Source of the DNA: Archangium violaceum
GTDB taxonomy: Bacteria; Myxococcota; Myxococcia; Myxococcales; Myxococcaceae
Direction: 5' to 3'
Length of the DNA stretch: 64,000 nt
NCBI RefSeq assembly: GCF_016887565.1
Contig: NZ_CP069396.1
Coordinates: 8,724,001-8,788,000 of the forward strand
Shown here in pieces: positions 36,586 through 45,887 of this stretch. Under the pieces are notes generated by a model. The model saw only the letters and a program-made list of their open reading frames with translations. It was not told the origin of the DNA and did no database searches. Within the stretch, counting starts at the first letter, position 1. Every line of letters starts with the position of its first letter. The translations under genes were made by a program, and so were the position numbers.

Positions 36586-37737
36586 TCAGAACATGTGGCG
36601 GCGCATGCTGATGTTCACCAGCAGCCCGATGCTGAGCATCACGCTCACCAGCGAGGAGCCGCCGTAGCTCAGCAGCGGCAGGGTGATGCCCGTCACCGGC
36701 AGCAGGCCGATGACCATGCCGATGTTCTCGAATACCTGCCAGAAGATCATCGCCACCACGCCCACCGCCACGAAGGCGCCGAACCTGTCGCGGGCGTTGA
36801 AGCCCACCCCCAGCCCCAGGGTGAAGATGAGGCCGTAGAGCACCAGCAACAGCACGCACATGACGTAGCCGTGCTCCTCCGCCCACACGGAGAAGATGAA
36901 GTCCGTGTGCTGCTCGGGGAGGAAGGACAGACCCGTCTGGGTGCCCTCCTTCCAGCCCTTGCCGGACAGACCGCCGGAGCCCACGGCGATCTTCGACTGC
37001 GCCGCGTGGTAGCCGCTGCCCCGCAGGTCCGACTCCGGATCCAACCACCCGGAGATTCGCTTGCTCTGGTGCGCCTTGAGCATGTGCCGGACGATGGTGG
37101 TGCGCGGCTCGGGCACGTCCCGCACGTAGTCGTTCCAGATGATGATCGCCCCGGCGAGGATTCCCGCCACCATCACCGCCACCAGGTACCAGCGCACCTT
37201 GCCGAAGAGGATGACCGTCAGCGAGGACAGGAAGATCATCAGCGCGGTGCCCAGGTCCGGCTGCACCAGCACCAGCACGAAGGGCACCATGACGATCAGC
37301 ACCGGCTTCACCAGGCGCTTGAGGCCGTAGGAGCCGTCTCCGGGCTTGAAGTCGTCGTGGTAGACCTTGGCCAGCATCAGCACCACGCCGATCTTCATGA
37401 ACTCGGCGGGCTGGATGCGGATGGGGCCCAGCACGAACCAGCTCTCGGCGCCCTTGGCCTTGTGACCGATGACGCGCAGCGCGAGCAGCGCCACGATGTT
37501 GAGGACGTAGATGGGCAACGCCATGCGCTGGATGACGCGGTAGTCCACCAGGCACACGATGAGGCCGATCAGCAGGCTGATGCCCAGGTACGCCGCCTGG
37601 CTCGTCCACACGGGCGAGCTCTGGGCACGCGAGGCCGAGACGAGGTTGAAGAGCCCCAACCCCGACACCGCCAGCACGCTGAGAATGAGCCCCCACGGAA
37701 TGTGGGGCACCATGCGTCGCTCAATCCGCAGCTGCAT
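36586..37737 (-). CDS. rodA: RodA peptidoglycan glycosyltransferase
   Basis: The 383-residue SEDS-family polymerase extends glycan strands during elongation, working with PBP2. About ten membrane helices are visible. Family segments include KAKGAESWFVLGPIRIQPAEF, VQPDLGTALMI and the end VTGITLPLLSYGGSS. ATG 37737 is chosen because GGAG sits six bases upstream; a GTG at 37752 is the alternative. It overlaps mrdA by 17 bases and is last in the mreC-mreD-mrdA-rodA run. The 228-bp gap to the kinase gene holds no gene. Confidence 0.95.
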   Translation of the reverse strand: MQLRIERRMVPHIPWGLILSVLAVSGLGLFNLVSASRAQSSPVWTSQAAYLGISLLIGLIVCLVDYRVIQRMALPIYVLNIVALLALRVIGHKAKGAESWFVLGPIRIQPAEFMKIGVVLMLAKVYHDDFKPGDGSYGLKRLVKPVLIVMVPFVLVLVQPDLGTALMIFLSSLTVILFGKVRWYLVAVMVAGILAGAIIIWNDYVRDVPEPRTTIVRHMLKAHQSKRISGWLDPESDLRGSGYHAAQSKIAVGSGGLSGKGWKEGTQTGLSFLPEQHTDFIFSVWAEEHGYVMCVLLLVLYGLIFTLGLGVGFNARDRFGAFVAVGVVAMIFWQVFENIGMVIGLLPVTGITLPLLSYGGSSLVSVMLSIGLLVNISMRRHMF

Positions 37738-39718
37738 CGTCGTCTCCAGCACCCGGGGTGCTCCGGGTGAGCGCCACGTCGTCCAGGCTCGGCGCGTTCG
37801 GCAGCGTCGAGACGTAGGGCGTGTTCTGACGCGGCGGCGGGTTGGCCGCGTCCTCCTTCTTCAGATCGAAGTACTTCTGGATGACCGCCATGCCGGCGGG
37901 CGCGGCGTCCACGCCACCGTGGCCACCGTGCTCGTTGATCACCACCACGGCGATCTCCGGCTCGTGCGCGGGCGCGATCGCCGCGAACCACGCGTGGTCA
38001 CGTTGGAAGAAGTCCATCTGGTGCGTCTTGAGACGCACCGCGCCGATCGTCGCCACCTGCGCGGTTCCCGTCTTGCCCGCCACCACGATGTCCTTCAGCC
38101 GCTGCCTGTAGGCGGTACCGCCCGGCTCGTTCACCGTGGCGATCAGCCCCTCCATCACCGCCTTGCGGTGCGCCTCGGGGATGTTCACCTTGTTCACCAC
38201 CTGGGGCTCGAAGTTCTTCACGACCTCGCCATCCAGACCCTCGACCCGCTCGACGAGCTGCGGCTTGAGCAGCGAGCCGCCATTGGCGATGGCCGCGTAC
38301 ACCATGGCCAGCTGCAGCGGCGTGACGTTGTCATCGCCCTGGCCGATGGCGCTGTTGAGCGCCATGCCCTTGGTGTAGCCACCCGGGGACAGCTTGTTGT
38401 GGTACTCGCTGGACGGCATGATGCCCGGCACCTCGGCGAGCACGCCGATGCCCGTGGGCGAGCCCAGGCCCAGGGCCTTGCCCATCTCGGCGATGGGATC
38501 CAACCCCAGCGTGTCGGCCACCTTGTAGAACCAGGTGTCACACGAGTACTGCAGCGCCGTCTTGCCGTTCACCGGCCCGTGGCCGCTGTCCTTGTGGCAG
38601 CGCCAGGTCCGCGCGCCCAGCCGGTAGCCACCGGGGCAGTTCACCACCGTCTCGGGCCGGAAGAGGCCCGACTTGTAGGCCGCCAGCGCGGTAATCACCT
38701 TGAAGGTGGAACCCGGGCTGAAGTGGTCCGCGGACAGGCGGTTGATCATCGGCTGGAGCGGATCCTTCGCCAGCGAGGCCATCTGCGCCGGGGTGATGCG
38801 GCCGGTGAGCAGGTTGGGATCGAACCCCGGACGCGACACCACCGCCCGGATGAACCCCGTCTTCACGTCCACCACCACCACCGTGCCCGCAGCGCCCGGG
38901 AAGGCCCGCTCGGCCTCCTCCTGCAGACGCATGTCGATGGACAGCACCAGGTTGTTGCCCGGCCGCGACGACACCACCGAGTCCTTGCCCAGCTTGTTCT
39001 GCAGCTCCTCGATGACCTTGCCGCGCGCGTTCACCACTTCCTTGCGCACGCCATCCGTGCCGCGCAGCGTCGTCTCGAAGTAGCGCTCCAGGCCACGCCG
39101 GCCGATGTAGTCGCCCAGCGCGTAGTGGCCCCCCTCGGAGTTGAGCTTCTCCAACTCGTCGAGGTTGATCTCGTTCATGTACCCGAGCACGTGGGAGATG
39201 ACGCTCCCGGTGCGGTAGTTGCGGTGCGGCACGGGCACCACTTCCACGCCGTCCAGCATGTCGCGGCGGGCGTTGATGCGGTCGTACTCGTCGCGCGTCA
39301 GATCGATTCGCACCGGCAACGGCTGGAAGGGCGCGGTGCGGCGCGCCTGCTTCACCTGATCCTCCACCCGCTTGCGCGTGGGCTCGTCCCAGCCGAGCAG
39401 CTCGCCCAGCCGGGGCAGGACCTCCACGGCGCAGTTGGTGCAGAAGGCCGGGGTGACGAAGGCATCGAAGGACGGACGGCTGTCCACCAGGATGGTGCCG
39501 CGCCGGTCCTTGATGAGGCCGCGGTCCGCGCGCAGGCGCACCTCCTTGACGAAGTTCGCCACGCTCTTGGCGGCGTACTCCTCACCCTGGGTGATCTGCA
39601 GGCGGTAGAGCTGCACGGCGAGCGCCACCATCCCGGCCACCATGGCCAGTCCCACCCATACGAAGCGGCGCTTGAGATCGCGCCCTGGAGTCGTCTCGGC
39701 CAGAGTCGGAGGCGTCAA
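37721..39718 (-). CDS. mrdA: Penicillin-binding protein 2 (transpeptidase)
   Basis: The 665-residue class B PBP has one N-terminal membrane anchor (about 18-38), a pedestal domain and a transpeptidase domain. Active-site motifs are S337-TFK340, SCD in QYSCDTWFY and KTG in VAGKTGTAQ. It cross-links peptidoglycan in the elongasome. The start is TTG 39718, which overlaps the mreD stop as TTGA; no closer ATG or GTG exists before the anchor helix, so TTG is favoured. An extended region with four Cys near 93-96 (FCTNC) is noted. Confidence 0.94.
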   Translation of the reverse strand: MTPPTLAETTPGRDLKRRFVWVGLAMVAGMVALAVQLYRLQITQGEEYAAKSVANFVKEVRLRADRGLIKDRRGTILVDSRPSFDAFVTPAFCTNCAVEVLPRLGELLGWDEPTRKRVEDQVKQARRTAPFQPLPVRIDLTRDEYDRINARRDMLDGVEVVPVPHRNYRTGSVISHVLGYMNEINLDELEKLNSEGGHYALGDYIGRRGLERYFETTLRGTDGVRKEVVNARGKVIEELQNKLGKDSVVSSRPGNNLVLSIDMRLQEEAERAFPGAAGTVVVVDVKTGFIRAVVSRPGFDPNLLTGRITPAQMASLAKDPLQPMINRLSADHFSPGSTFKVITALAAYKSGLFRPETVVNCPGGYRLGARTWRCHKDSGHGPVNGKTALQYSCDTWFYKVADTLGLDPIAEMGKALGLGSPTGIGVLAEVPGIMPSSEYHNKLSPGGYTKGMALNSAIGQGDDNVTPLQLAMVYAAIANGGSLLKPQLVERVEGLDGEVVKNFEPQVVNKVNIPEAHRKAVMEGLIATVNEPGGTAYRQRLKDIVVAGKTGTAQVATIGAVRLKTHQMDFFQRDHAWFAAIAPAHEPEIAVVVINEHGGHGGVDAAPAGMAVIQKYFDLKKEDAANPPPRQNTPYVSTLPNAPSLDDVALTRSTPGAGDDDAAAD

Positions 39719-40224
39719 CGCAGCAACCCCGTGGAAGAAGAGCGATCCTGCGACGCCTCGAAGCGGCGCAGCAAGGGATAGAGGAACACGGCCGCAAGGC
39801 CCGTGAGCGCCACCTGCGGCAGCAGGCCGGGCAGCAGCGCCGCCGTGACCGAGCCATCCTTCGTGGTGAGCCACGTGAAGAAGTTGGCGAGCACCCCATG
39901 GCCCAGGTCCGCCCCCATGGCGAACAGGACGAAGGCCGCGCGGCCGCGCACCTCCACCAGGCTCACCGCCAGCTTGCCCACCAGGAAGGTGAACACCGCC
40001 AGGAAGGTGAAGAGGCCCGTGGGCTGGCCGCTCATGAGATCGAGCAGGTAGCCCACCGAGAAGGAGGAGATGGCCCCCTCCAGCGTGTTGGCGCGCACCG
40101 CCAGGAAGGCCACCAGCACGACGGTGACGTCGATGCGGGTGATGGCCAGGCCCAGCTGCTGCACGAGCACCGACTCCAGGGTGAGCAGGAGCAGCGCCAA
40201 TCCAATGGTGACCAGGAACTTCAT
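39715..40224 (-). CDS. mreD: MreD, rod-shape determining membrane protein
   Basis: The 169-residue protein has five hydrophobic helices and sits between mreC and mrdA, as expected for MreD, an inner-membrane component of the elongasome. Its sequence is poorly conserved across bacteria; LDLMSGQPTGLFTFLAVFT is family-like. Its start overlaps the mreC stop by one base (TGATG), and its stop overlaps the PBP2 start, so the three are translationally coupled. Confidence 0.88.
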   Translation of the reverse strand: MKFLVTIGLALLLLTLESVLVQQLGLAITRIDVTVVLVAFLAVRANTLEGAISSFSVGYLLDLMSGQPTGLFTFLAVFTFLVGKLAVSLVEVRGRAAFVLFAMGADLGHGVLANFFTWLTTKDGSVTAALLPGLLPQVALTGLAAVFLYPLLRRFEASQDRSSSTGLLR

Positions 40225-41084
40225 CAGCGATCACCTCCGCTGGCCGCCGGGGCCTGCGCCACGCTCCCGAAGGGATTGCCGACCACGAGCACCTCCTCCA
40301 GCTTGGTGGTGTCCACCGCCGGTTCCACATCGCCGCCCAGGAACATGCCGTGCTCCGTCTTCTCCAGGTGCGTCACCTTCCCCACCACCAGGCCCGGCGG
40401 GTACACCCCGTCCGTACCGGAGGTGATGATGGAGTCGCCCTCCTGGACATCCTCCGTGCGCAGCATGTTCTCCAGCCGCAGCGGACCCTTGCCCGCTCCG
40501 GCCGCCGTACCACGCGCCCGCGAGCGTTGCACCCGCACACCCACCCGGCTCTGCACGTCCGTCACCAGCGCCACGTCCGCCCAACCTCCCGTGGTGCGCA
40601 CCACCTGGCCGACGATGCCGTCCGGCGTCACCACGGACATGCCGCGGAACACCCCGTCCGTCTCGCCCCGGTTGATTCGCACCGACAACAGCTTGGCCAC
40701 CGGGTTCACCCCGATGACCCGCGCGGCGATCTCCGGTCCCGGCGCGGCCTCGGCGTAGGAGAGCAGGCCTCGCAGCCGCTCGTTCTCCGCCCGCGCCTCG
40801 CCCAACACCTGCACGCTCGCCCGCAGTTGCAGGTTCTCCGAGCGCAGCTGCTCGTTCTCCCTCCGCACCTCGCGCAGGTCGATGTAGCCGAACACCACGG
40901 CCTTGACCCCATCGATGAGGCCAATCAGCCCGCGTTGCAGGGGGGCGGTCAAGCCAATGACCGCCCGGTCCACGAAATTGGGCGTCCGCCCCCGCCTCCC
41001 CGTCGTCAGGAACGCCCCGAACGGGTAGAGCAGCAGCAGGCCCACGATGAGCAACGTACGGTAACGCTTGAGAAGCGACAGCAC
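40224..41084 (-). CDS. mreC: MreC, cell-shape determining protein
   Basis: The 286-residue protein has one N-terminal membrane helix (TLLIVGLLLLYPFGAFL), a coiled coil (about 60-105 with REVRRENEQLRSENLQLRAS) and the periplasmic two-barrel domain with ARVIGVNP and VVTPDGIVGQVV. It organises PBP2 and MreB filaments. The start is GTG 41084 with a weak ribosome site. mreB is not in the window; the gene upstream is divergent. Confidence 0.92.
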   Translation of the reverse strand: MLSLLKRYRTLLIVGLLLLYPFGAFLTTGRRGRTPNFVDRAVIGLTAPLQRGLIGLIDGVKAVVFGYIDLREVRRENEQLRSENLQLRASVQVLGEARAENERLRGLLSYAEAAPGPEIAARVIGVNPVAKLLSVRINRGETDGVFRGMSVVTPDGIVGQVVRTTGGWADVALVTDVQSRVGVRVQRSRARGTAAGAGKGPLRLENMLRTEDVQEGDSIITSGTDGVYPPGLVVGKVTHLEKTEHGMFLGGDVEPAVDTTKLEEVLVVGNPFGSVAQAPAASGGDR

Positions 41085-41325
41085 TTCGTGAAGGTCCGTG
41101 TGGGAGAGAGGGAGCGGCAGGAACGACGAGGGGCTCGCTAACTACTCTGAATCGCTTGCATTTTCCGGGGTGTTGCTCTAGGCAGTCAAGGTCTTCACGG
41201 AGGTGGGAGTCTCATCGTCCACCATCCGACCGGGCACCCAACACACACGCGCCGAGAATCCTTCCGCGAGGGGGGAAACACCGGACGCGTTTCACGGCAG
41301 CTAAAAGAAACACGGGCACGGCAAC

Positions 41326-42897
41326 ATGGACAGTCTCGAGCCGCGGAAGGTCCTCTCGCTTCTCTTCATCATCGCGATCGCGGTGGTGTTCACCCTGCAG
41401 TTCGGCCCGGGCAGCAACGGGTTCGCCACGGGTCAGCCGGGCGTTGAGGCTGCTCCCTCGGCCGCCGCCGTGGTCAACGGCCGGGAAATCCCCGTGCAGG
41501 AGTTCCGCCGCGAGTACGCCGGGCAGATCCAGTACCTGCGCCAGCAGGGCAGCCCGGTCACCGAGGCGGTCGCCCGCCAGTTCGGCCTCCCCCAGCAGGT
41601 GCTGGAGCGGATGGTGAACACGGAGCTGCTCGCCCAGGCGGCCGAGCGGCATGGGCTGCGCGCCTCGGACGAGGAGCTGCTGAAGATCCTCCACCGCAGC
41701 CCCGAGTTCCAGAAGGACGGCCAGTTCGACTACGCCACGTACCAGGCGACGCTGCGCGACTACTTCCGCCAGACCCCCGCGGACTACGAGGAGGACCTGC
41801 GCAAGCGGCTGACGGCGCAGAAGATGCTGGAGATGGTGCAGAACGGTGCCGCCGTGTCGGATGACGAGGTGCGGACCCGCTTCGAGAAGGAGGGCAACCA
41901 GGCGCGCATCGTGTTCGCCCGCTTCCTGCCCACCATGTACGCCGACAAGGTGCCGGCCCCCACCGCCGCGGACCTGACCACCTTCAAGCAGTCGCACGAG
42001 AAGGAGATCAAGGAGTACTACGAGGCCAACCGCTTCGTGTACCAGCAGCCCGAGCGCATCCGCGCGCGGCAGATCCTCCTGAAGGTGCCCGCCAACGCCA
42101 CGCCGGAGCAGAAGGCCCAGGTGCTGGCGCGCGCGCAGGGGCTGGCCAAGGAGCTCGAGGGCGGCAAGGACTTCGGCGAGGTGGCCCGGGCCAGCAGCGA
42201 GGACGCCGGCAGCAAGGCGAACGGTGGAGACCTGGGCTGGGTGGAGCGCGGCAACTGGGAGCCGGAGCTGGCCAACGCGGCCTTCGCGCTCGAGGCCGGC
42301 AAGGTGACGCAGCCCATCGAGACGAAGTACGGCATCCACCTGGTGAAGGTGGAGGACAAGAAGCCGGCCCAGGACAAGAAGCTGGAGGAGGTGCAGGACG
42401 AGATCGCCACCTCGCTCTACAAGCGTGAGAAGGCCAAGGACCTGGCCCAGGCCGAGGCGCAGAAGGCGCTGGCCGAGCTGAAGGCCGGCAAGGCGCTGAC
42501 GGCCCTGTTCCCGCCGGAGAAGGAGGGCCAGCCGGCCCTGCTGCGCTTCGAGACGGAGACGCGTCCGGAGGCGGTGCAGACGGACATCTTCAACGCGGCC
42601 AGCACCAACGTGCCGCACCTGGGCCCGGCGCCGGACCTGCTCACCGCCATCTTCGCCGCCAAGGGTCCCGCCCCGCTCGACCAGGCGTACCCGGTGGGCG
42701 AGGGCTTCGTGGTGGCGCAGGTGACCGAGCGCCAGCTGCCGGACGACGCGAACTTCGCGGCGAAGAAGGACGAGCTGCGCAAGCAGGCCGTGCAGGCCAA
42801 GGAGTACGAGGTGGCCGACTCCTTCCTCAAGCAGCTGAAGAAGAGCAGCAAGGTGGAGACCAACGCCGCCGCCATCGACCAGGTCGCGGGCGGGTAG
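41326..42897 (+). CDS. Membrane-anchored parvulin-type foldase (PpiD/SurA-like)
   Basis: The 523-residue protein has one N-terminal anchor (LFIIAIAVVFTLQFG), a SurA/PpiD N-terminal helical domain (about 45-170, VVNGREIPVQEFRREY) and a parvulin prolyl isomerase domain (about 240-345, IRARQILLKVPANA, GGDLGWVERG and GIHLVKVEDKK). A long helical tail follows. It probably helps outer-membrane or secreted proteins fold in the periplasm. It diverges from mreC, leaving 241 bp between the starts for both promoters. Confidence 0.88.
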   Translation: MDSLEPRKVLSLLFIIAIAVVFTLQFGPGSNGFATGQPGVEAAPSAAAVVNGREIPVQEFRREYAGQIQYLRQQGSPVTEAVARQFGLPQQVLERMVNTELLAQAAERHGLRASDEELLKILHRSPEFQKDGQFDYATYQATLRDYFRQTPADYEEDLRKRLTAQKMLEMVQNGAAVSDDEVRTRFEKEGNQARIVFARFLPTMYADKVPAPTAADLTTFKQSHEKEIKEYYEANRFVYQQPERIRARQILLKVPANATPEQKAQVLARAQGLAKELEGGKDFGEVARASSEDAGSKANGGDLGWVERGNWEPELANAAFALEAGKVTQPIETKYGIHLVKVEDKKPAQDKKLEEVQDEIATSLYKREKAKDLAQAEAQKALAELKAGKALTALFPPEKEGQPALLRFETETRPEAVQTDIFNAASTNVPHLGPAPDLLTAIFAAKGPAPLDQAYPVGEGFVVAQVTERQLPDDANFAAKKDELRKQAVQAKEYEVADSFLKQLKKSSKVETNAAAIDQVAGG

Positions 42898-42928
42898 TCG
42901 CCGAGAGAGAGGCCCGGACCTCTCGACC

Positions 42929-42960
42929 AGGGGGCGTCACCCTTCGGGGCGGCGCCCCCT
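42929..42960. terminator. Hairpin between the foldase and the GGDEF gene
   Basis: AGGGGGCG (42929-42936) pairs with CGCCCCCT (42953-42960); CCC-TTC-GGG closes the inner part. It lies between convergent stops. The T content after it is low, so termination efficiency is uncertain. Confidence 0.55.
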
Positions 42961-42962
42961 CT

Positions 42963-44054
42963 TCATTTCTTGCCGGGCTTCGGCGCCACGCCGCCGGGCA
43001 TGTCCGCGTGGGGCACGGCGAGGCACACGTCGTCACGACCCCGGGCCTTGGCGGCGTACATGGCGAAGTCCGCCGCGCGCACCAGGTCCACCGCCGACAG
43101 GGCGTGCTCCGGGTAGGTGGCCACGCCCAGGCTCGCCGTCACCTGCAGCTCCAACCCCTGCGACTGCTGGAAGCGCCGGCCACGGAAGGCGTCGCGAACC
43201 CGGGTGGCGCTCGTCATCGCCCCGTCCGTCCCCGTCTCCACCAGCAGCAGGGCGAACTCGTCCCCGCCGTAGCGGAAGACGTAGTCCAGCTGCCGGCAGC
43301 ACGAGACGAGCAGCTCGCCCACCTCTTTCAGCACCGCGCTGCCCACCAGGTGCCCGTGGGCGTCGTTGATGGACTTGAAGCGGTCCAGGTCCAGGAAGAC
43401 GAGCGACACCGGGTGGTGGAAGCGCTGCGAGCGCCGCACCTCGTGCTCCAGCTGCGCGCGCAGGTGCCGGGCGTTGTAGACGCCCGTGTGCTCGTCGGTG
43501 ATCGTCAGCTCCTGCACCCGCCGGAAGTTGCGCGCGTTCTCGATGGCGATCGCCGCGAAGTCCGCGATCGCCGTCAGCGCCATCAGGTCCTCCTGGGTGA
43601 AGGGCCGGTCGGTGATGCCGTTCACCAGCTCGATGACGCCCAGCACCCGCCCCCGGGCGATCATCGGCACGGCCACGATGGAGCGGGTGCGGAACGCCGA
43701 GGCGGCGTCGAACCGGGCCGCGAAGGCCGGGTCATGCGCCACGTCCTCCACCAGCCGCGACGTCCCCGTGGAGAAGACCGAGCCGGCGATGCCCTCGCCC
43801 GGGGCCAGCTGCAGCCCCTTGAGCACGTCCGCCCCCTCCCCCACGGCGACCTCGAAGTAGAGCTTCCCCGTGCGCTCGTCCTGGAGGAGGAGCGACCAGT
43901 TGCGGGGTCGGAGCAGACTGCGCACCTTCTCCATCACCAGGTTGAGCACCTCGTGCAGCTCCAGCGTCGAGGTGAGTGCCTTGGCGATGTCGTTGTAGGC
44001 GGCCAGCTGCTCCACCGTGCGCGTCATGGCCGCGAGCAGGTCCGCGGGATTCAT
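42963..44054 (-). CDS. GAF-GGDEF diguanylate cyclase
   Basis: The 363-residue cytosolic protein has a GAF sensor domain (about 25-180) and a GGDEF domain (about 185-345). The catalytic motif GGDEF (263-267) is intact, and an inhibitory site RQLD (254-257) lies five residues before it, so product inhibition by c-di-GMP is expected. ATG 44054 starts [17 protein letters not shown]. It diverges from maf. The PilZ protein in the window is a possible downstream reader. Confidence 0.92.
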   Translation of the reverse strand: MNPADLLAAMTRTVEQLAAYNDIAKALTSTLELHEVLNLVMEKVRSLLRPRNWSLLLQDERTGKLYFEVAVGEGADVLKGLQLAPGEGIAGSVFSTGTSRLVEDVAHDPAFAARFDAASAFRTRSIVAVPMIARGRVLGVIELVNGITDRPFTQEDLMALTAIADFAAIAIENARNFRRVQELTITDEHTGVYNARHLRAQLEHEVRRSQRFHHPVSLVFLDLDRFKSINDAHGHLVGSAVLKEVGELLVSCCRQLDYVFRYGGDEFALLLVETGTDGAMTSATRVRDAFRGRRFQQSQGLELQVTASLGVATYPEHALSAVDLVRAADFAMYAAKARGRDDVCLAVPHADMPGGVAPKPGKK

Positions 44055-44100
44055 CCAGAGTCCACTCCAAGGCGCAGTTCTGCTAGAGGCGAGCCGTAAC

Positions 44101-44700
44101 ATGCACACACCAGTGGGTCAAACAAGGCTCGTCCTCGCGTCCGCCTCGCCGCGTCGGCGCGAGTTGCTCGGCCAGCTCGGGTTGAGCTTCGAGGTGTCCG
44201 CGGCGGATATCGACGAGACCCCTCGGCAGGGGGAACCGGCCACGAACTACGTGCTCCGTCTGGCCCAGGAGAAGGCCCGGGCGGTGACGGCCCGCCACCC
44301 CGGGGCCTGGGTGCTGGCGGCGGACACCACCGTCGCCCTCGGTGACGAGCTGCTCGGCAAGCCCCAGGACGCGGCGGAGGCCCGGGGGATGCTCGGCCGT
44401 CTGTCGGGTAGGACACACGAGGTCCACACCGGGGTCGCCCTGGCGGGGCCGGGCGGCGAGCACTCCACCGTGGTCCGCACCCGTGTCACCTTCCGGTCAC
44501 TCAGCCTCGGGGAGATCGATTGGTACGTGGGCACTGGCGAGCCCCTGGACAAGGCGGGCAGCTACGCCATGCAGGGCAAGGGTGGATTCCTGGTGGCGGC
44601 GGTGGAGGGAAGCCCCACCAACGTCATCGGTCTGCCCCTGGGCGAGACGCTCGAGCTGCTCGCCCGGGTCGGCGTCCCCCTGCCCTGGAGAGCCCCATGA
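44101..44700 (+). CDS. maf: Maf-type nucleotide pyrophosphatase
   Basis: The 199-residue protein has the Maf signature [11 protein letters not shown] at the N-terminus and [16 protein letters not shown] in the centre. Family members hydrolyse non-canonical or pyrimidine nucleoside triphosphates and affect septation. Start ATG 44101. It overlaps the YggS gene by four bases (ATGA), so the two are coupled. Confidence 0.94.
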   Translation: MHTPVGQTRLVLASASPRRRELLGQLGLSFEVSAADIDETPRQGEPATNYVLRLAQEKARAVTARHPGAWVLAADTTVALGDELLGKPQDAAEARGMLGRLSGRTHEVHTGVALAGPGGEHSTVVRTRVTFRSLSLGEIDWYVGTGEPLDKAGSYAMQGKGGFLVAAVEGSPTNVIGLPLGETLELLARVGVPLPWRAP

Positions 44701-45362
44701 GCACCGTCGCCGAGCGGCTGGGGGAGATCCAGGCCCGGGTGGCCGCGGCGTGCGCCCGCTCGGGCCGGGCCCCCGGATCCGTCACCCTGGTGGCCGTCTC
44801 CAAGCTGAAGCCGGCGGCCCTCATCCGCGAGGCGTACGCCGCGGGACAGCGGGACTTCGGGGAGAACTACGCGCAGGAGCTCCGGGACAAGGCCGCGGAG
44901 CTGGCGGAGCTGGAGGGGCTGCGCTGGCACGCCATCGGGCCACTGCAGACGAACAAGGTGAAGTACGTGGCGAAGGCCGCGCACTCCTTCCACGCGCTGG
45001 ACAGGTTGGAGGTGGCCCAGGAGCTGTCCCGCCGCCGGCAGGACGCCCCCATCCCCTGCTACGTGGAGGTGAACGTGGGCGGCGAGGCCTCCAAGAGCGG
45101 GCTGGCCCCCGAGGCGCTCGGGCCCTTCCTGGAGTCCGCGCGGGCCCTGCCCGGGCTGCGCCTGGAGGGCCTCATGTCGCTGCCCCCGCCCACCGAGGAC
45201 TCCCAGGTGGCACGGGGCTACTTCCGCACCCTGCGGGAGCTGGCCCGCCAGCACGGGCTGACGGGCCTGTCCATGGGCACCACCCACGACTTCGAGCTGG
45301 CCATCGAGGAAGGCGCCACCCTGGTGCGGGTGGGCACCGCCATCTTCGGCGAGCGGGCCTGA
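44697..45362 (+). CDS. YggS-type PLP-binding protein
   Basis: The 221-residue protein belongs to the PLPBP/YggS family: LVAVSKLKP holds the PLP lysine, [12 protein letters not shown] and [15 protein letters not shown] follow, and the end has [29 protein letters not shown]. Such proteins keep pyridoxal phosphate in balance and have no known enzyme activity. Start ATG 44697 overlaps the maf stop. A GC-rich hairpin follows directly. Confidence 0.95.
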   Translation: MSTVAERLGEIQARVAAACARSGRAPGSVTLVAVSKLKPAALIREAYAAGQRDFGENYAQELRDKAAELAELEGLRWHAIGPLQTNKVKYVAKAAHSFHALDRLEVAQELSRRRQDAPIPCYVEVNVGGEASKSGLAPEALGPFLESARALPGLRLEGLMSLPPPTEDSQVARGYFRTLRELARQHGLTGLSMGTTHDFELAIEEGATLVRVGTAIFGERA

Positions 45363-45366
45363 AGCC

Positions 45367-45389
45367 GAGGCCCCCCGCCCGGGGGCCTC
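45367..45389. terminator. GC-rich hairpin at the YggS/zinc-ribbon junction
   Basis: GAGGCCCCC (45367-45375) pairs with GGGGGCCTC (45381-45389) around the loop CGCCC. It reaches into the stop of the minus-strand gene. There is no T-run. Confidence 0.5.
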
Positions 45390-45594
45390 ACAGCTCCTTG
45401 AACTTGAAGCGGCCGTCGTCCGAGCCCTTCACCAGGAACTCGCTGCCGCAGTAGTTGCAGAGCAGCTCCTGCCCGTCCGCGAGCGCGTCCTCGAGCGGGT
45501 TGTTGGCGTTGCACTCGGGACAGTCGAAGTCCTTGCGAGCGCCCTTCGAGCCCGAGTCCTTCTCGTCCTCGTCCTCGTAGTGGTTCAACGGCAT
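45388..45594 (-). CDS. Small two-CxxC zinc-ribbon protein
   Basis: The 68-residue acidic protein has CPEC (C25, C28) and CNYC (C46, C49) in a standard zinc-ribbon spacing, flanked by MPLNHYEDEDEKDSG and a short tail ending KFKEL. Small zinc ribbons of this kind bind zinc and often act in RNA- or protein-contact roles, but nothing more can be read here. It is encoded alone. The 293-bp gap to the next gene holds two inverted repeats, noted below, and no gene. Confidence 0.75.
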   Translation of the reverse strand: MPLNHYEDEDEKDSGSKGARKDFDCPECNANNPLEDALADGQELLCNYCGSEFLVKGSDDGRFKFKEL

Positions 45595-45652
45595 CGCGTG
45601 TCTCCTCCCGGCTCTGGAGCGCCGGCTGGTACGCTCCAGGCTACCAGCGCCT

Positions 45653-45668
45653 CTGGAACTTCTTCCAG
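45653..45668. promoter_or_regulatory. Inverted repeat upstream of the zinc-ribbon gene
   Basis: CTGGAA and TTCCAG are separated by CTTC. A second pair, CTGGAGC and GCTCCAG (45614-45620 and 45633-45639), lies next to it. Both arms sit close upstream of the minus-strand start at 45594 and could be operator sites. No regulator is known. Confidence 0.25.
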
Positions 45669-45887
45669 GCCCGGTCGGATGCTGGACGACCGAGTCCTAC
45701 CCGCTGTCCGACCGGACGGACATGAATGACGGAATTCACGGTTGAATGGTGCCTTCGACCATCCGTCCATGGGCATGCAACCGGGACAGTCGGGACGGGC
45801 GGTGGAGTTGGCGCGCCAGGACGGGGCTGCCTACCTTCCCCGCCTGCCAACTGGCCAGGTCGCGGGGTACCCAGCCAGGAGCCATTG

